Shown: piece after piece, positions 4,584-5,492 of the stretch
Numbering within the stretch: the first letter of the stretch is position 1
Layout: every line of letters starts with the position of its first letter
Assembly: GCA_003535195.1 (NCBI GenBank)
Contig: DOHN01000136.1
Coordinates: 48,807-54,298 of the forward strand
Reading direction: 5' to 3'
Length of the DNA stretch: 5,492 nucleotides
Source: Ruminiclostridium sp.
Lineage (GTDB): Bacteria; Bacillota; Clostridia; DSM-8532
Made by a program: the position numbers and the translations under genes
Notes under the pieces: generated by a model
Seen by the model: only the letters and a program-made list of their open reading frames with translations
Told to the model about the DNA's origin: nothing
The model's database searches: none

Positions 4584-5492
4584 TGCCAACCTGAAAAAGT
4601 TTATGGGCGCGAAATATGAGCGTGTTCCAAAAGCCCTTTTGATTTGGACTATCGTGCTGTTTTCCCTGCGTTCGTCAGGGTTCAGGCTCGAAATTGCGCC
4701 GCCTGTCCTGTGGCTCACAACCGTTTTTATAACGGTCAGCGGCTTTGCGCAGGTGCTGTCATCAGACGACACCGCAGACAGTTTGCGCGGACAGCTTATG
4801 CTGCCGGAGAACCCGTTTGCGTTTCATGCAGCTTTTTATGTCTCGGTCGCGCTCTACACATTGCTCACCAAAGCAGGGCTACTGCTGATTGGATATTTGG
4901 CGGTAAGCACGGTTCGCTTATCGGCGGTCATTGGCTTTTTCATGTGCTTTACGGTCAGCGGAGCAGCAATATATCCGCTTGTTTTCCGCTCTGAAAAGAA
5001 AATAGCGGGTTACCACTACATCAACCGCACAAGACACAATTTCATCATTTATCTTCTGCGGTATTTGCTGAACAATAAGAACTATCTTGTTAACACAGTC
5101 ATGCTGTGGGCGTTCGGATGCGTGTTCGCTGCGTCCATCGGCAAGAGCGCGTTTTTAAACTTCCTCCCGATGGGGTTTGCTCTGATGTGCCTGAATACGC
5201 CCCTCGGCATTCTTTTGTCAAGCGACAGGGCATTGTATCGACAGATCAGGCTCTTGCCACGGCAGACCGACTGCATTCTGCTCCCCTACGCCTTGTTTGT
5301 CACGGTCATGAACACCATCGCTTGCGGGTTCTATTTAACGGCTTGGCGGTTAATAGTGGGTGGTTTTTCACCGATAATGCCTGTATTTGCTGTGTTGTTC
5401 GCTATTTTGAGTGCGGTGCTGACTGTTACCCTTGAAATAAAGTTTCCGCTCCTCGACTGGAAAGTCGAGAGCGATTTATGGCATCACCCGCG
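4567..5492 (+). CDS. ABC transporter permease, cut off by the window edge
   Basis: Open from the ATG at 4567 to the last base, 308 codons with no stop. The start lies within the last codons of the ATPase gene (17-base overlap) behind a G-rich stretch (4555-4560), so translation is probably coupled. The protein begins MTRILNANLKKF, a basic cytoplasmic end, and shows hydrophobic segments at about 22-36, 45-64, 87-112, 117-140, 174-192, 196-217, 235-259 and 267-290, fitting a polytopic ABC-2-like export permease. Notable polar stretches are RTRHNF (154-159), LLNNKNYLVNT (167-177), LLSSDRALYRQIRLLP (216-231) and, near the edge, LDWKVESDLWHHP (296-308). The last sits after a helix, so a further helix and the C-terminus should lie beyond 5492. 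There is no ATP-binding site or large extracellular domain of the BceB type. Substrate unknown; it forms the exporter together with the preceding ATPase. Confidence 0.88.
   Translation, partial: MTRILNANLKKFMGAKYERVPKALLIWTIVLFSLRSSGFRLEIAPPVLWLTTVFITVSGFAQVLSSDDTADSLRGQLMLPENPFAFHAAFYVSVALYTLLTKAGLLLIGYLAVSTVRLSAVIGFFMCFTVSGAAIYPLVFRSEKKIAGYHYINRTRHNFIIYLLRYLLNNKNYLVNTVMLWAFGCVFAASIGKSAFLNFLPMGFALMCLNTPLGILLSSDRALYRQIRLLPRQTDCILLPYALFVTVMNTIACGFYLTAWRLIVGGFSPIMPVFAVLFAILSAVLTVTLEIKFPLLDWKVESDLWHHP

Noticed and set aside
4311..4772. Minus-strand 153-codon ORF across the ATPase/permease junction
   Set aside because: Long only because the opposite strand is G+C-rich coding sequence; the plus-strand frames carry the Walker B, D-loop and H-loop motifs.
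4644..4994. Plus-strand 116-codon ORF within the permease
   Set aside because: It is out of frame with the continuous 308-codon permease frame, which has regular membrane helices.
5082..5435. ORFs on both strands near the right edge
   Set aside because: They are shadows of the permease frame, which stays open to the window end.

Overview
The window looks like chromosomal DNA from a low-to-moderate G+C Firmicute, most likely a member of the Clostridia. The signs are strong purine-rich Shine-Dalgarno sites (GAGGAG, AAGGAGG, GGAGG) 5-7 nt before most starts, compact T-tailed hairpin terminators, and a mix of a Clostridia-style 37-kDa nucleoid-associated protein, a VanZ-family membrane protein and an ABC-2 type exporter. 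This placement is inference; no rRNA or other marker gene is present.

Layout. Positions 1-160 hold a strong hairpin terminator (38-98) and a weaker one (121-158) between whatever lies to the left and the first gene. From there to about 3640 everything is on the minus strand: an intact NdpA/YejK-family nucleoid-associated protein (172-1170); a divergent dihydrodipicolinate-reductase (DapB)-like oxidoreductase (1321-2100) with its own promoter and an 8-bp direct repeat; a 392-bp gap with two terminator hairpins and a possible insertion-sequence scar; a VanZ-family protein (2532-3065), perhaps with a 36-codon ORF coupled to its stop (2425-2535); and a decaying segment with a 40-codon protein remnant (3154-3276) and a broken ASCH-domain gene (3285-3641).

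At about 3650 the strand and the base composition change. A good sigma-A-type promoter (TTGATA-17-TATATT) with GTGATA/TATCAC elements drives a plus-strand operon: a 53-residue two-helix membrane protein (3728-3889), an ABC ATPase (3900-4583), and an ABC permease (4567 to the window edge, truncated). The genes are 10 nt apart and then overlap by 17 nt, so they are almost certainly co-transcribed and translationally coupled. They probably form one membrane exporter whose substrate cannot be read from the sequence.

The most interesting points are this compact exporter with its small membrane partner and repeat-decorated promoter; the promoter lying on the dead 5' end of the ASCH gene, which suggests a rearrangement junction; and the altered active-site loop of the DapB-like protein. 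I see no clear defence system, CRISPR array, tRNA or rRNA.
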